From Nostoc sp. GT001 (GTDB taxonomy: Bacteria; Cyanobacteriota; Cyanobacteriia; Cyanobacteriales; Nostocaceae), in assembly GCF_030382115.1 (NCBI RefSeq), contig NZ_JAUDRJ010000003.1, positions 1,962,496 to 2,026,495 of the forward strand: a DNA stretch of 64,000 nucleotides, given 5' to 3'. The notes under the pieces were generated by a model that saw only the letters and a list, made by a program, of their open reading frames with translations, searched no databases and was not told the origin of the DNA. The position numbers and the translations under genes are program-made. Below are positions 19,184 through 27,597 of the stretch, piece after piece; position 1 is the first letter of the stretch, and every line of letters starts with the position of its first letter.

Positions 19184-20182
19184 TCACCGTCTAGAACGTC
19201 TGCGTAACCGATCGATCATTACTGCCAAAATAATTACTAGTCCTTTAACGACTAGTTGCCAGAAGTAAGATAGGTTCAACAAGGTTAAACCGTTGTTGAG
19301 AATCGCAATAATTAATGCACCTAGAAGTGTGCCGCCAATAGTACCAATACCACCTGTAAAGCTGGTTCCACCTAGAATAACAGCTGCGATCGCATCTAAT
19401 TCATAACCTTGACCTAATACGCCACTGGCACTATAAAGACGGCTGGCGCTCATGATTCCTCCTAAGCCTGCCAGTAATCCGCTAATACCATAGACGAATA
19501 GCAACACCCGATTAACTTTAATCCCTGTTAATCTGGCTGCCCGCTCGTTACCACCCACAGCATATATCTGCACTCCTAAAACAGTTTGCCGCAGGATAAA
19601 CCAGCTAGCTATCACAGTCAGTAGCGCAATTATCACTAGCCAAGGAATGGGGCCGACGTATGTATTACCCACCCAAGCAAAATTTATGTCCCGATTTATC
19701 AGGGTTGTACCCTTGGCAATTAAAAAGGCAACACCCCGCAAGGCTGTAAGTGAACCCAAGGTGACAATAAAAGGTGGCACATCTAAGAAGGTAATAAGCG
19801 CACCGTTGAGTAAGCCTAAGAGCAATCCTGCCAGCAAGGCAGCAGGTACAGCCGCCCAACTTAAAGCCAGTAGTAGTGATACCAGCAGGGCAACTACCGC
19901 AGAAACAGCCAATATTGATCCAACCGAAAGGTCAATACCGCTCATGAGAATTACAAAAGTCATTCCTGTCGCCAGCACAATATTGATTGATGCCTGACGC
20001 AAGATATTGACGATGTTACCGCTCATGAGGAAGTTGGGAGAAAGGAATGCAAATAAGATGCAGATAATTACTAAGATTGGCAGAATACCCGCAACTTCTA
20101 ACAGAGTGCTGATTGATTTCCGGTTGCGAGCTGCGGAATTATTGGCTGATTTATTGATAGGTGGTCTGACTGTTTGACTCAT
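19184..20182 (-). CDS. ABC sugar transporter permease, RbsC family (FrtC-like), 332 aa
   Basis: Inner-membrane permease of a CUT2 carbohydrate ABC importer: 8-10 hydrophobic segments, with the family motifs [34 protein letters not shown] (about residues 65-98), [40 protein letters not shown] (the cytoplasmic EAA-like loop, about 213-225) and [33 protein letters not shown]. The ATG overlaps the stop of the ATPase gene by 4 bases, so translation is coupled. Upstream partners are an RbsA-type ATPase and two periplasmic binding proteins. It resembles the fructose importer FrtC of Anabaena/Nostoc, but ribose- and inositol-type systems share the same architecture. Confidence 0.92.
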   Translation of the reverse strand: MSQTVRPPINKSANNSAARNRKSISTLLEVAGILPILVIICILFAFLSPNFLMSGNIVNILRQASINIVLATGMTFVILMSGIDLSVGSILAVSAVVALLVSLLLALSWAAVPAALLAGLLLGLLNGALITFLDVPPFIVTLGSLTALRGVAFLIAKGTTLINRDINFAWVGNTYVGPIPWLVIIALLTVIASWFILRQTVLGVQIYAVGGNERAARLTGIKVNRVLLFVYGISGLLAGLGGIMSASRLYSASGVLGQGYELDAIAAVILGGTSFTGGIGTIGGTLLGALIIAILNNGLTLLNLSYFWQLVVKGLVIILAVMIDRLRRRSRR

Positions 20183-21735
20183 GATGCTAATACCTCCGAT
20201 GCTCCAGTTGCGTAGTGCATAATCTTTTCTTGGGTGATTTCTTTGCCAAGACTGCCATCCAGTTCACCTACGAGCTGTCCTTCTCGCATCACCAAGACGC
20301 GATCGCTCATGCCGACAATCTCTGATAGTTCGCTGGAAACCATTAAAATAGCAACACCTTGTGCTGCTAATTCGCTCATTATTCGGTAAATTTCACTTTT
20401 AGCACCGATGTCTACGCCGCGTGTCGGCTCATCTAACATCAAAACTCTCGGTTTAATGGCTAACCAACGCGCTAGCAGTAGCTTCTGTTGATTACCACCA
20501 GAAAGATCCAATGCTCTAATTTCCAAATTGGCTAGGCGGATATTAAAGTTTTCCACCGCGTCTGTTGACAGCCGATTCACTGAAGGCCAGTTAACAATTC
20601 CACCCTTTGCATCTTGCTTGAGTGTATTGATAGCAATATTCTTGCGGGCGCTCATCTCCAGAAATAAACCTTGGTCTTTGCGGTCTTCTGGAACGTAGCC
20701 AATTCCGGCAGCAATGGCATCACTGGGGGTATTAATTTCCAGTTTTTTGCCATTCAAGAATACTTCACCGCTAGCTTTGCGGTCTGCACCAAAAATCAGC
20801 CGGGATAGTTCTGTGCGTCCGGCACCAACCAACCCAGCTAAACCCAAAATTTCCCCAGCATGAAGTTCAAAACTAGTAAGCTCAATCTTCTTGCGGGCGT
20901 CGCTCATATTTCTGACTGACAGCACCACTGGGCCAGGATTCATTTGCCGTTGATGTTCATAAAAGTCTTGCATGGAGCGACCGACCATCATCTGCACCAA
21001 TCGCTGGGGAGAAATTTCGCTGCGTGTCAAACTGCCAATATATTGACCATCACGCAACACGCTAATTCGGTCAGCTAAGGCATAGATTTCTTCCATGCGA
21101 TGGCTGATGTAAATAATGGCAATGCCATCACGCCGCAGTTTGCGAATGACCTCAAATAAATGGTCGCTCTCGCGGTCGGATAGGGCTGCTGTTGGTTCAT
21201 CCATCACCAAAACGCGGCTTTTATCCTTCAGTGCCCTGGCAATTTCCACTTGCTGCTGTTCGGCGATGGACAAAGTACCAACTATAGTCTGGGCGGTAAA
21301 ATTGGCTCCAAGGCTTTCCAGCACTTCTTCTGCTTCCAGTCGCATCGCTTGGCGGTCTAAAAGCTGACCACGCCGCAACTCGCTACCCATAAACATATTT
21401 TCGGTAACGGTTAAATTCGGTGCAACATTCAGTTCTTGATAAATGAGATTAATACCCGCCTTCCGTGCTGTCGCCGGATCAGTAATTTTTAAGGGTTGAC
21501 CATTGATGCGAATTTCTCCTTCATCGGCAATGTAAGCCCCAGCCAGGATTTTCATCAATGTGCTTTTGCCCGCTCCGTTTTCACCCATGAGGGCGTGAAC
21601 TTCTCCCGGATAAATGGTAAGGTTAACATTTTGGAGCGCAGATACACCATGAAAGCGTTTGGTAATTCCTTGCATTTCTAACACTGGGGTGCTAGTTGGT
21701 GTATCAGAAAGTGAGGTTTCAATATTTGTTGTCAT
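20179..21735 (-). CDS. ABC sugar transporter ATP-binding protein, RbsA family (FrtB-like), 518 aa
   Basis: Two fused ABC ATPase domains as in all CUT2 importers. First half: Walker [10 protein letters not shown] (about 51-59), signature [15 protein letters not shown], Walker [15 protein letters not shown]-loop IYISHRM. Second half: a degenerate Walker [10 protein letters not shown] (about 300), [12 protein letters not shown] and signature [15 protein letters not shown], Walker [13 protein letters not shown]. The degenerate second Walker A is normal for the family. I take the ATG at 21735 (MTTNIETS); a TTG two codons earlier is also open. Overlaps the permease gene by 4 bases. 420 bases separate it from the binding-protein gene upstream, with no terminator seen. 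Confidence 0.93.
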   Translation of the reverse strand: MTTNIETSLSDTPTSTPVLEMQGITKRFHGVSALQNVNLTIYPGEVHALMGENGAGKSTLMKILAGAYIADEGEIRINGQPLKITDPATARKAGINLIYQELNVAPNLTVTENMFMGSELRRGQLLDRQAMRLEAEEVLESLGANFTAQTIVGTLSIAEQQQVEIARALKDKSRVLVMDEPTAALSDRESDHLFEVIRKLRRDGIAIIYISHRMEEIYALADRISVLRDGQYIGSLTRSEISPQRLVQMMVGRSMQDFYEHQRQMNPGPVVLSVRNMSDARKKIELTSFELHAGEILGLAGLVGAGRTELSRLIFGADRKASGEVFLNGKKLEINTPSDAIAAGIGYVPEDRKDQGLFLEMSARKNIAINTLKQDAKGGIVNWPSVNRLSTDAVENFNIRLANLEIRALDLSGGNQQKLLLARWLAIKPRVLMLDEPTRGVDIGAKSEIYRIMSELAAQGVAILMVSSELSEIVGMSDRVLVMREGQLVGELDGSLGKEITQEKIMHYATGASEVLAS

Positions 21736-22155
21736 GAACAAAACCTGTAAAAACTATTTAAAATTTGCGAGCGTGAATTAGAAATTAATAAATTCATATT
21801 TGATTGATCGCAAAATCATGTTTTAAAAGCTGACTAGGAGTTGTAAAGAGATATTTTCATCCTTTGTTGTTAACGTTAGTTCAGAGAGATTCTTGGGAAA
21901 GTCTAAGTGCTATAAATAGACACTCAAACTTTCCACTGATGCACATACATAGCGGTTATCAATTGGGTGCAGCAGAGTTTTAACCTCTTTCTAAACCCAT
22001 CTTTCTATTAAAGAAAAGACAGGCATAAAGATGAGGTTTGGTATTAATTTAAGTGAAAACCGCCAGACATTCTAGGTATGTGCAAAAACTTTACAAATGC
22101 ACCAAATGACTTATATCAAAAGACATAATTTCCAATTGCAAATTCACAATTTTTA
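21736..22155. other. Gap inside the sugar-uptake operon
   Basis: 420 bases with no gene. Scattered half-operators (TGCACA at about 21939, TGTGCA at about 22080) resemble halves of the sites near the inositol oxygenase gene but do not form full palindromes. The gap may hold an internal promoter, or mRNA structure that lowers ATPase/permease expression relative to the binding proteins. Confidence 0.35.
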
Positions 22156-23190
22156 TTACTTCCAGCCTTTTTCTGTGCTGACGTTATCTTTTGTGATCAA
22201 CTTAACTGGAATCAAAATGGTAGAACTGCTAGGTTTTTTCCCATTTAAGATGTCGTTGCCAACTTGAACTGCTTTTTCGGCCATCCCTCGCGGATTTTGA
22301 GTAGCAGTTGCTGCATATATACCATCTTTAGCTGCGATCGCAGTTATTGCTTCTGGCGCACCATCAACCCCAACAATAAAGAAATCTTTACGTTGTGCTT
22401 GGTTCGCTGCTAGTTCTGCACCGACTCCACTGGGATCGTTGATGGCAAAAACCGCATCAATTTTTGGAAAGGTTGTCAGCAAATCAGTCATAACTCTGAG
22501 TCCTCCATCCCGACTACCCTCTGCATTTTGGTTTTTGGAGAGTATTTTGATATCGGGATATTTAGACAATACGTTCTCGCAGCCACTAACTCGCTGAATC
22601 ACTGAGTCCACTGGCGGCCCGTTAACTATGACAACATTACCTTTACCCTTGAGGCGGTCAGCAATATATTTGCAACTAACTTCTCCAGCTTGGACATTAT
22701 TAGTTGTAATGGTGGCATCTACACCTCCTTCCGCACCCGTATCTACTGCAATGACAATTCTACCTGCTTGTTTAGCTTTCTCAATTGCTGGCTTAATGCC
22801 ACTTTTATCAGCAGCATTGACGATAATGATATCAGTATTGGAAGCCGTGAAATTCTCAATTTGATTGGCTTGTTGGTTGAGGTCATAGGCACTGGAAACT
22901 ACGGTAACATTGACATCCTTACCGCCGATTTTCTTGGCTTCTGCTTCAGTTGCTTGTCCCATGAGGACGAAGAAGGGATTACTTAAATCACCAACGGTAA
23001 AGGCAACTGATTTTAATTTTCCATTGCCAGTGGCAGTTTGAGTCTCTGCACTGGTATTGGTAGCAGGTTTAGTATCAGTGTTAGTAGCTGTGTTGCCATC
23101 GGGAGAACCATTTGTACAGCCGACAAGACTGCCACTGATGATACCTAATAAGCTAGCTGCGATCGCAATCTTTTTCCTTTCCATATTCAT
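22156..23190 (-). CDS. Periplasmic sugar-binding lipoprotein, RbsB/FrtA-like (paralogue 2), 344 aa
   Basis: Substrate-binding protein of the CUT2 importer. Lipoprotein signal: MNMERKKIAIAASLLGIISGSLVGC, lipid Cys at 25. A Thr/Asn-rich linker (to about 60) precedes the type I periplasmic-binding fold: FTVGDLSNPFFVLMGQATEAEAKKIGG, TDIIIVNAADKSGIKPAIEKAKQAGRIVIAVDTG, VNGPPVDSVIQRVSGCENVL, FAINDPSGVGAELAA, VGVDGAPEAI. AGGAG lies upstream of the ATG. About 70% identical by eye to the next gene upstream, so the two arose by tandem duplication. They may tune affinity or range. Confidence 0.92.
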   Translation of the reverse strand: MNMERKKIAIAASLLGIISGSLVGCTNGSPDGNTATNTDTKPATNTSAETQTATGNGKLKSVAFTVGDLSNPFFVLMGQATEAEAKKIGGKDVNVTVVSSAYDLNQQANQIENFTASNTDIIIVNAADKSGIKPAIEKAKQAGRIVIAVDTGAEGGVDATITTNNVQAGEVSCKYIADRLKGKGNVVIVNGPPVDSVIQRVSGCENVLSKYPDIKILSKNQNAEGSRDGGLRVMTDLLTTFPKIDAVFAINDPSGVGAELAANQAQRKDFFIVGVDGAPEAITAIAAKDGIYAATATQNPRGMAEKAVQVGNDILNGKKPSSSTILIPVKLITKDNVSTEKGWK

Positions 23191-23286
23191 ATATCTCCTA
23201 GATGTCTAAAAACAGGGTCAAGTATTGTAACCCTCGTATATCAAGCCTTTCTCTCTGTCTTGTAATTACGAATTACGAATTACAAA

Positions 23287-24288
23287 TTACCAGCCTTTGT
23301 AGCTGCTAAGATTCTCTCTAGTAACCAACTTGACTGGAATCAGAATATTTGGTGACTCAGGTTTTTTACCCTGGATGATATCGTTGCCAATCTGAACCGC
23401 TTTTTCAGCCATCCCTGCGGGATTTTGAGCAGCAGTTGCAGCAAATACACCATCCTTATCTTCCATTGCTTTGGTTGCATCTGGCGATCCGTCAACCCCA
23501 ACAATAAAAAATTCTTTACGTCTTGCTTGTTTAGCTGCTAAATCTGCGCCGACACCGCTTTGGTCGTTAGTGGCAAAAACAGCATCAATTTTCGGAAAGG
23601 TTGTCAGCAAATCGCTCATGACTCTCAGTCCTCCATCCCTTGTCCCTTCGGCATTTTGCTCTTTAGAGATAAGTTTAATATTCGGATATTTAGACAATGA
23701 TTTCTCACAGCCACTCACTCGCTGATTGATTGAGTCCATCGGAGTACCGTTGAGGATGACTACACTACCTTGACCTTTGAGGCGATCGGCAATATATTGG
23801 CAAGCAACCTCACCAGCTTGGGTATTGTTGGAACTAATCATCGCATCTACATCTGCATCAACGGCTGAATCTAATGCAATCACAACCCTACCTGCAAGCC
23901 TTGCTTGGTCAATAACTGGTTTAACTCCTTTTTTATCAACAGCGCTGAGGATAATTAGGTCAGTATTCGCAGCCGTAAAATTTTCGATTTGGTTGGTTTG
24001 TTGGTTCAAATCAAAGGCACTAGAAACCGCATTAACTCTGATATTACCCCCGATTTTCTGGGCTTCTGTCTCAGCCCCCTTCTGCACTGCATTATAGAAA
24101 GGATTGCCTAAATCACCCAAAGCAACGCCGATTGTTTGCAATTTTTTATTTGGACTAGTAAGACTCTCTGCACTTATGTTAGTAGCTTTGTTGTTAGTAT
24201 TAGTTGCAGTGTTATCATTTTTAACGCCATTTGTGCAACTAACAACCGCAAAACCTAATATGCCAACTATGAGCGAAATTTTCTTCAT
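23287..24288 (-). CDS. Periplasmic sugar-binding lipoprotein, RbsB/FrtA-like (paralogue 1), 333 aa
   Basis: First gene of the uptake operon. Start taken at the ATG at 24288 (MKKISLIVGILGFAVVSC, lipid Cys at 18); the frame is open 12 codons further. Same fold as its neighbour: GVALGDLGNPFYNAVQKGAETEAQKIGG, TDLIILSAVDKKGVKPVIDQARLAGRVVIALDSA, LNGTPMDSINQRVSGCEKSL, FATNDQSGVGADLAAKQ, VGVDGSPDATKAM. Differences cluster at ligand-site loops (NPFY/NPFF, TPMD/PPVD, SAVDADVDA/TGAEGGVDA), which suggests diverged specificity. Two adjacent binding-protein genes are also a feature of the frtA genes in the Nostoc punctiforme sugar cluster, as far as I recall. Confidence 0.92.
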   Translation of the reverse strand: MKKISLIVGILGFAVVSCTNGVKNDNTATNTNNKATNISAESLTSPNKKLQTIGVALGDLGNPFYNAVQKGAETEAQKIGGNIRVNAVSSAFDLNQQTNQIENFTAANTDLIILSAVDKKGVKPVIDQARLAGRVVIALDSAVDADVDAMISSNNTQAGEVACQYIADRLKGQGSVVILNGTPMDSINQRVSGCEKSLSKYPNIKLISKEQNAEGTRDGGLRVMSDLLTTFPKIDAVFATNDQSGVGADLAAKQARRKEFFIVGVDGSPDATKAMEDKDGVFAATAAQNPAGMAEKAVQIGNDIIQGKKPESPNILIPVKLVTRENLSSYKGW

Positions 24289-25167
24289 ATTTATAACAAC
24301 GGATTTAAATTTGACAAAGGTCATGACAATGTAAATAGGCCTGAAAATCTTAGACCTAACCTAGTGATACTAATAGTTTTTGTCATTTCAAATCCAAAGG
24401 TCTTTTGATGTGACTTAATTGGAATTATTACTATTAGTGTCACTAAAGAAAGTGATTTATTCTTAAAGCAGAATCATGAACATTACACTACTTCAAATAA
24501 TCACATTTTTTTGGTGAAGTTACTTCGTAGTTCATAGCTGGAAAACAGCTTTTCAGTGAAACTTCCAAAAATTAGTTTTATTAAAGTTGTCAATCTTTAT
24601 TTGTTTTGACTTTTTTCATTTTATCCCGCTCCTGTGCAAACATTAACTTTGTTTATCGAACTTTACAAATGGAAAAGATTTTAAATCTCGCCATCGAACC
24701 CAAGGTCTTCTTTTCAAAGTATCTACATAAATTAGCCTATTCAATATTAGGGTAAATGTTAAAAAGGTTAACATTTCTCAACTAATATTTTTCAGATAAG
24801 ATATTATTAGAATAGAGAGCTTTTTGATTGTGAATGCTAGATTTTGAAAAATGTAAACATCCTTTGGTTAGATTTTCTAAATGAACTCTAATCAGCTTGC
24901 CAAGCATATTTATTTCTTATTCCTCCTCCATCACTTACAGGCAATAGAGGAGTAAACAAGATAATATTGTCAGAATTCAGCACCCAGGTGGTCGCCGAGC
25001 CTGTCCTGAGCGCAGCCTCTCGTAGAGAAGGGCGTAGCCGAGGTGAGTCAGGAGTCATAATTTATAAGGAATCTAGAATAATTAGTATATTTATTCATCA
25101 AAGTTATTCTGAGTTTCTAACTATTCTGACTCCTGAATTCTGACTCCTGAGTTCTTCTTCAAGCAGT
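24289..25167. other. Regulatory/intergenic region between uptake operon and inositol oxygenase
   Basis: About 880 bases without a gene. It contains the uptake operon promoter region (minus strand), including the inverted repeat listed at 24363-24444, AT-rich DNA, a dispersed GC-rich repeat at about 24990-25050 (CGAGCCTGTCCTGAGCGCAG then TCTCGTAGAGA) and ATTCTGACTCCTGA tandem units at about 25120-25155. Confidence 0.5.
24363..24444. promoter_or_regulatory. Candidate operator pair upstream of the sugar-uptake operon
   Basis: AGTGATACTAATAGT (24363-24377) and ACTATTAGTGTCACT (24430-24444) are inverted copies with one mismatch, 52 bases apart, 75-156 bases upstream of the first binding-protein gene. 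The ACTAATAGT/ACTATTAGT core is unlike the TGCACA-type sites near the catabolic genes, so a different regulator is possible. Inference only. Confidence 0.35.
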
Positions 25168-26064
25168 TTAAAACTTTAATGTTGCGGGTAAATATTTAGC
25201 CACCAAATCTTCATAGTATGGTTTTAATTTCTGCCAATCAGGAGGAATAGGGTTTTTTGAATACAAATCGTAGGGATTGAACAAACGTACCCATTTAAAC
25301 ATTTCTCTATCGTGTTTATCCATCAAATGTTCATACGCATTGTCACGATGTTGAGGATAAAATGAGTGATAGCGAAGCATATACAATGCAGGTTCGGGCA
25401 AATAGTTTTTCATCATCTGATAAAAATACTCATCATGCCCCCATGACATATGTACATTAGTCAATCCACAGTTAGGCTCATAAATGCCATATTTAGTGTT
25501 GTAATCGGGGTTATTATAATCAGGATTTTCTTTAAAGAATTCTGAGAAAACAACTTTATCAGAAAATGCACAACCTACAGGATAAGTATCGCCTACGGTA
25601 GCCCATTGAGGTTCACCAAATAGACAAAGCACTTTCCCCATATCGTGAAAGAAGCCAGTAAGTACCATCCAGTCAGGATGACCATCGGCGCGAATGGCTT
25701 CTGATGTTTGCAATAAATGCTGTAACTGATCCATGTCTGTATCAGGATCGGAATCATCAACTAATTGATTCAAAAATTCGACCGCATCCCAAACAGACAT
25801 TTCTTTTTTATCAAACTTCAAAAATTCTTTTTCTTTTTGAAGTACAAAATTATATGTTTGATTAATATGATTTAACCGATAAAACTCTTTGACCGTATTT
25901 CTAACAGTCGTTTCGTAATTCCTATACTCTTCGGTGGTTTTACCTTCTTTAACTATCCTATCTGGATCGGGATAGCGATTAAGTAAGTCTTCTTCCCATT
26001 CTTCTAGTGAATGTAAGGGATTGTTTTGAACCTGAACAATGGCATTATTTAAAGTTTGAGACAT
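25168..26064 (-). CDS. myo-Inositol oxygenase (MIOX), 298 aa
   Basis: Di-iron HD-domain oxygenase that converts myo-inositol plus O2 to D-glucuronate. All family iron ligands are present: H116 (LQHLLQTSE), H140-D141 (FFHDMGK, with K144), H210 (SWGHDEY), H233 (RYHSFYPQHR) and D266 (FNPYDLYSK). The stretches FGEPQWATVGDTYPVGC and FFKENPDYNNPDYNTKYGIY are diagnostic of MIOX from animals, plants and some bacteria. Length (about 285-300) and end are normal. AGGA precedes the ATG. Two palindromic operators lie 46-103 bases upstream. MIOX is uncommon in cyanobacteria; the neighbours encode glucuronate catabolism, which supports the function. Confidence 0.93.
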   Translation of the reverse strand: MSQTLNNAIVQVQNNPLHSLEEWEEDLLNRYPDPDRIVKEGKTTEEYRNYETTVRNTVKEFYRLNHINQTYNFVLQKEKEFLKFDKKEMSVWDAVEFLNQLVDDSDPDTDMDQLQHLLQTSEAIRADGHPDWMVLTGFFHDMGKVLCLFGEPQWATVGDTYPVGCAFSDKVVFSEFFKENPDYNNPDYNTKYGIYEPNCGLTNVHMSWGHDEYFYQMMKNYLPEPALYMLRYHSFYPQHRDNAYEHLMDKHDREMFKWVRLFNPYDLYSKNPIPPDWQKLKPYYEDLVAKYLPATLKF

Positions 26065-26109
26065 ATCTTCCTAGTTGTCGATATTGTATTTGTTAAATGG
26101 AATCTTTTA

Positions 26110-26123
26110 TGCACAGGTGTGCA
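26110..26123. promoter_or_regulatory. LacI-type operator upstream of inositol oxygenase, site 1
   Basis: TGCACAGGTGTGCA: perfect half-sites TGCACA/TGTGCA around a GG centre. It shares both half-sites with the operator at the LacI gene (27560-27573). It lies 46 bases before the oxygenase start. Confidence 0.75.
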
Positions 26124-26153
26124 TAAACTTGTTTTAAACTCATGCTTTATTTT

Positions 26154-26167
26154 TGCACACGTGTGCA
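26154..26167. promoter_or_regulatory. LacI-type operator upstream of inositol oxygenase, site 2
   Basis: TGCACACGTGTGCA, a perfect 14-bp palindrome, identical to the site at 27560-27573. It is centred 44 bases (about four helical turns) from site 1, so two dimers could bind the same face of the DNA. Confidence 0.8.
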
Positions 26168-26254
26168 AAAATGTGTGTTAAGTTTCATTTCATACTTGCA
26201 CTGCTAGGATGATTATTTCACCCGGTTTGATCCGAATATGGTTTAGTCAAGGGT

Positions 26255-26305
26255 TATTGGTGTTTCAAGACGCGATAAATCGCGTCTCTACATCTGGGTT
26301 GTATT
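26255..26305 (+). repeat. Dispersed palindromic repeat, copy 3 (short form)
   Basis: AGACGCGATAAATCGCGTCT at 26268-26287, followed by CTACATCTGGGTT, as in copies 2 and 5; the left flank is shortened to GGTTATTGGTGTTTCA. It sits within the 387-base gap between the oxygenase and the 107-aa gene. TGCACACCTATACA at 26345-26358 and ACATTTGTGCA near 26395-26405 in the same gap are weak operator-like sites. Confidence 0.7.
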
Positions 26306-26451
26306 CGATCTATTTGATTCCGAAAAAATGGTACTTTTGTTTTTTGCACACCTATACATTAAGTTACTAAATATAAGCTAATCTTTTGTATGACACATTT
26401 GTGCAAAATCTGTACTTATTAATTTTGATGTCAGACTTAACTAGTCTAGTA

Positions 26452-26775
26452 TCAATTTGTCAGTTGTACAGCAGTAGAATATTTAATAAGATTAGCCAAC
26501 TCTTGTAGCTGGTTTATCGCTTCTGCACCTTCCAACTTCATTAATTCGCGATCGTCCCACAATTCCATCCAAGTAATTCCGTAATCAGATACTAAAAACC
26601 GAATCAGGTGCTTTTCTCTTAGGCTAACCATAAATGAAGCACTTTTCATTTGATCGCCACATGTATAACATGAGGCAGTATAGCCACGCCTCTCAAGTAT
26701 AATTGTCAAGGCTTGTAGGTTCATTACCAAGTCTTGAACGAATTGCTGATGCTGTTGCGCTAATCTTAGAAACAC
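26452..26775 (-). CDS. Hypothetical protein, 107 aa
   Basis: Not recognised. Soluble alpha/beta protein: helix LAQQHQQFVQDLVMNLQALTIILERRGYTASCYTCGDQM, then strands SFMVSLREKHLIRFLVSDYGITWMELWDDRELMKLEG and a final helix AEAINQLQELANLIKYS. One CxxC (CYTC, about residues 36-39) could hold metal or a redox pair. Its codon use is like its neighbours and it reads as a real protein. It lies between the inositol oxygenase and gluconokinase genes on the same strand, with 137 bases to gluconokinase upstream, so it may be part of the same regulon. Confidence 0.6.
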   Translation of the reverse strand: MFLRLAQQHQQFVQDLVMNLQALTIILERRGYTASCYTCGDQMKSASFMVSLREKHLIRFLVSDYGITWMELWDDRELMKLEGAEAINQLQELANLIKYSTAVQLTN

Positions 26776-26912
26776 TAGTTTTCTCCTACCATTACAGTTA
26801 TCTGCTTGCTTTGATATTTATTTAGACTTACATCTGATGCGATTTAGTTGCCAAAAGTTCGTGTTTTCCCAGATACGTGATTAATCTTAATATTACGGTT
26901 GTTACCACTCAG

Positions 26913-27398
26913 CTAAATTTCCAGAGCAGTTCTAATGTTTTGGACAATTATCTGCGGCGGCTGTGCAACATCTATAGATAGAGTATCTACTGGTTCTTCA
27001 AGGGTATAAAACTGGCTGTCGAGTAGTTTCTCGCTCATGTAATGATTGCTACGCTCTTGTAAGCGCATTTGAATCAACTCATAAGACCCTTTGAGGTAAA
27101 CTAGTTTGGTGCGATCGCTATCCAATACCAAAAATTTCCGATAGCTATCTTTTAAAGCCGAACACGCCAGCACCACATTTTTATTTTCTTGTAGCCAGTG
27201 TTTAATAGCTGTTTGCAAATCTTGTAACCAAGGTATTCTGTCATCTTCACTCAGAGGGATACCGCACCGCATTTTTTCAACATTCTCTGGCGAGTGGAAA
27301 GTATCAGCGTCGCTAAATTCCCATTCTAAGGAGTCTGCTAGCAGTTTGCCGATGGTGGTTTTTCCAGAACCAGACACACCCATGACGATAATAATCAT
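26913..27398 (-). CDS. gntK: Gluconokinase, 161 aa
   Basis: P-loop kinase of the shikimate-kinase-like GntK family; phosphorylates D-gluconate to 6-phosphogluconate. Walker A GVSGSGKTT (residues 7-15), the gluconate-site segment FSDADTFHSPENVEKMRCGIPLSEDDRIPWLQDL (about 29-62), VVLACSALKDSYR (about 75-87) and YLKGSYELIQMRLQERSNHYMSEKLLDSQFYTLEEP (lid and adenine region). Full length. Divergent from the LacI gene, sharing a 199-base promoter region with an operator. In context it would deliver the product of uronate breakdown to the oxidative pentose phosphate (or Entner-Doudoroff) route. Confidence 0.93.
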   Translation of the reverse strand: MIIIVMGVSGSGKTTIGKLLADSLEWEFSDADTFHSPENVEKMRCGIPLSEDDRIPWLQDLQTAIKHWLQENKNVVLACSALKDSYRKFLVLDSDRTKLVYLKGSYELIQMRLQERSNHYMSEKLLDSQFYTLEEPVDTLSIDVAQPPQIIVQNIRTALEI

Positions 27399-27522
27399 TT
27401 TTTTCTTAATAAAAGTTCAACTAATTCGGAATTGGTAATTTGTAACTTGTAATCATGGACGGAGGTAAAAATCAGGACTATTAACTCCTTTACGTGCGAA
27501 ATGTGAGTTGTATTAAAATCTC

Positions 27523-27550
27523 TTGACAAATAACGATTATTTTCTATAAT
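27523..27550 (+). promoter_or_regulatory. Consensus sigma70-type promoter of the LacI regulator gene
   Basis: TTGACA at 27523-27528 and TATAAT at 27545-27550, spacing 16 bases; both hexamers are perfect consensus. Transcription would begin near 27557, directly at the operator. Confidence 0.8.
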
Positions 27551-27559
27551 ACATACAAA

Positions 27560-27573
27560 TGCACACGTGTGCA
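27560..27573. promoter_or_regulatory. LacI-type operator overlapping the transcription start of its own gene
   Basis: TGCACACGTGTGCA, identical to the site at 26154-26167. It starts 10 bases after the -10 hexamer and 25 bases before the ATG, a classical autorepression position, and may also control the divergent gluconokinase gene. Confidence 0.85.
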
Positions 27574-27597
27574 ATATTTAAAAGCTAAGATAAAATA

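Noticed and set aside
21736..22155. Full LacI operators in the uptake operon gap
   Set aside because: Only half-sites TGCACA and TGTGCA are present, not correctly spaced.
17523..24324. Firm naming of the import genes as frtA/frtB/frtC and glcP
   Set aside because: The architecture fits, but substrate cannot be told apart from inositol or ribose types by sequence reading alone.
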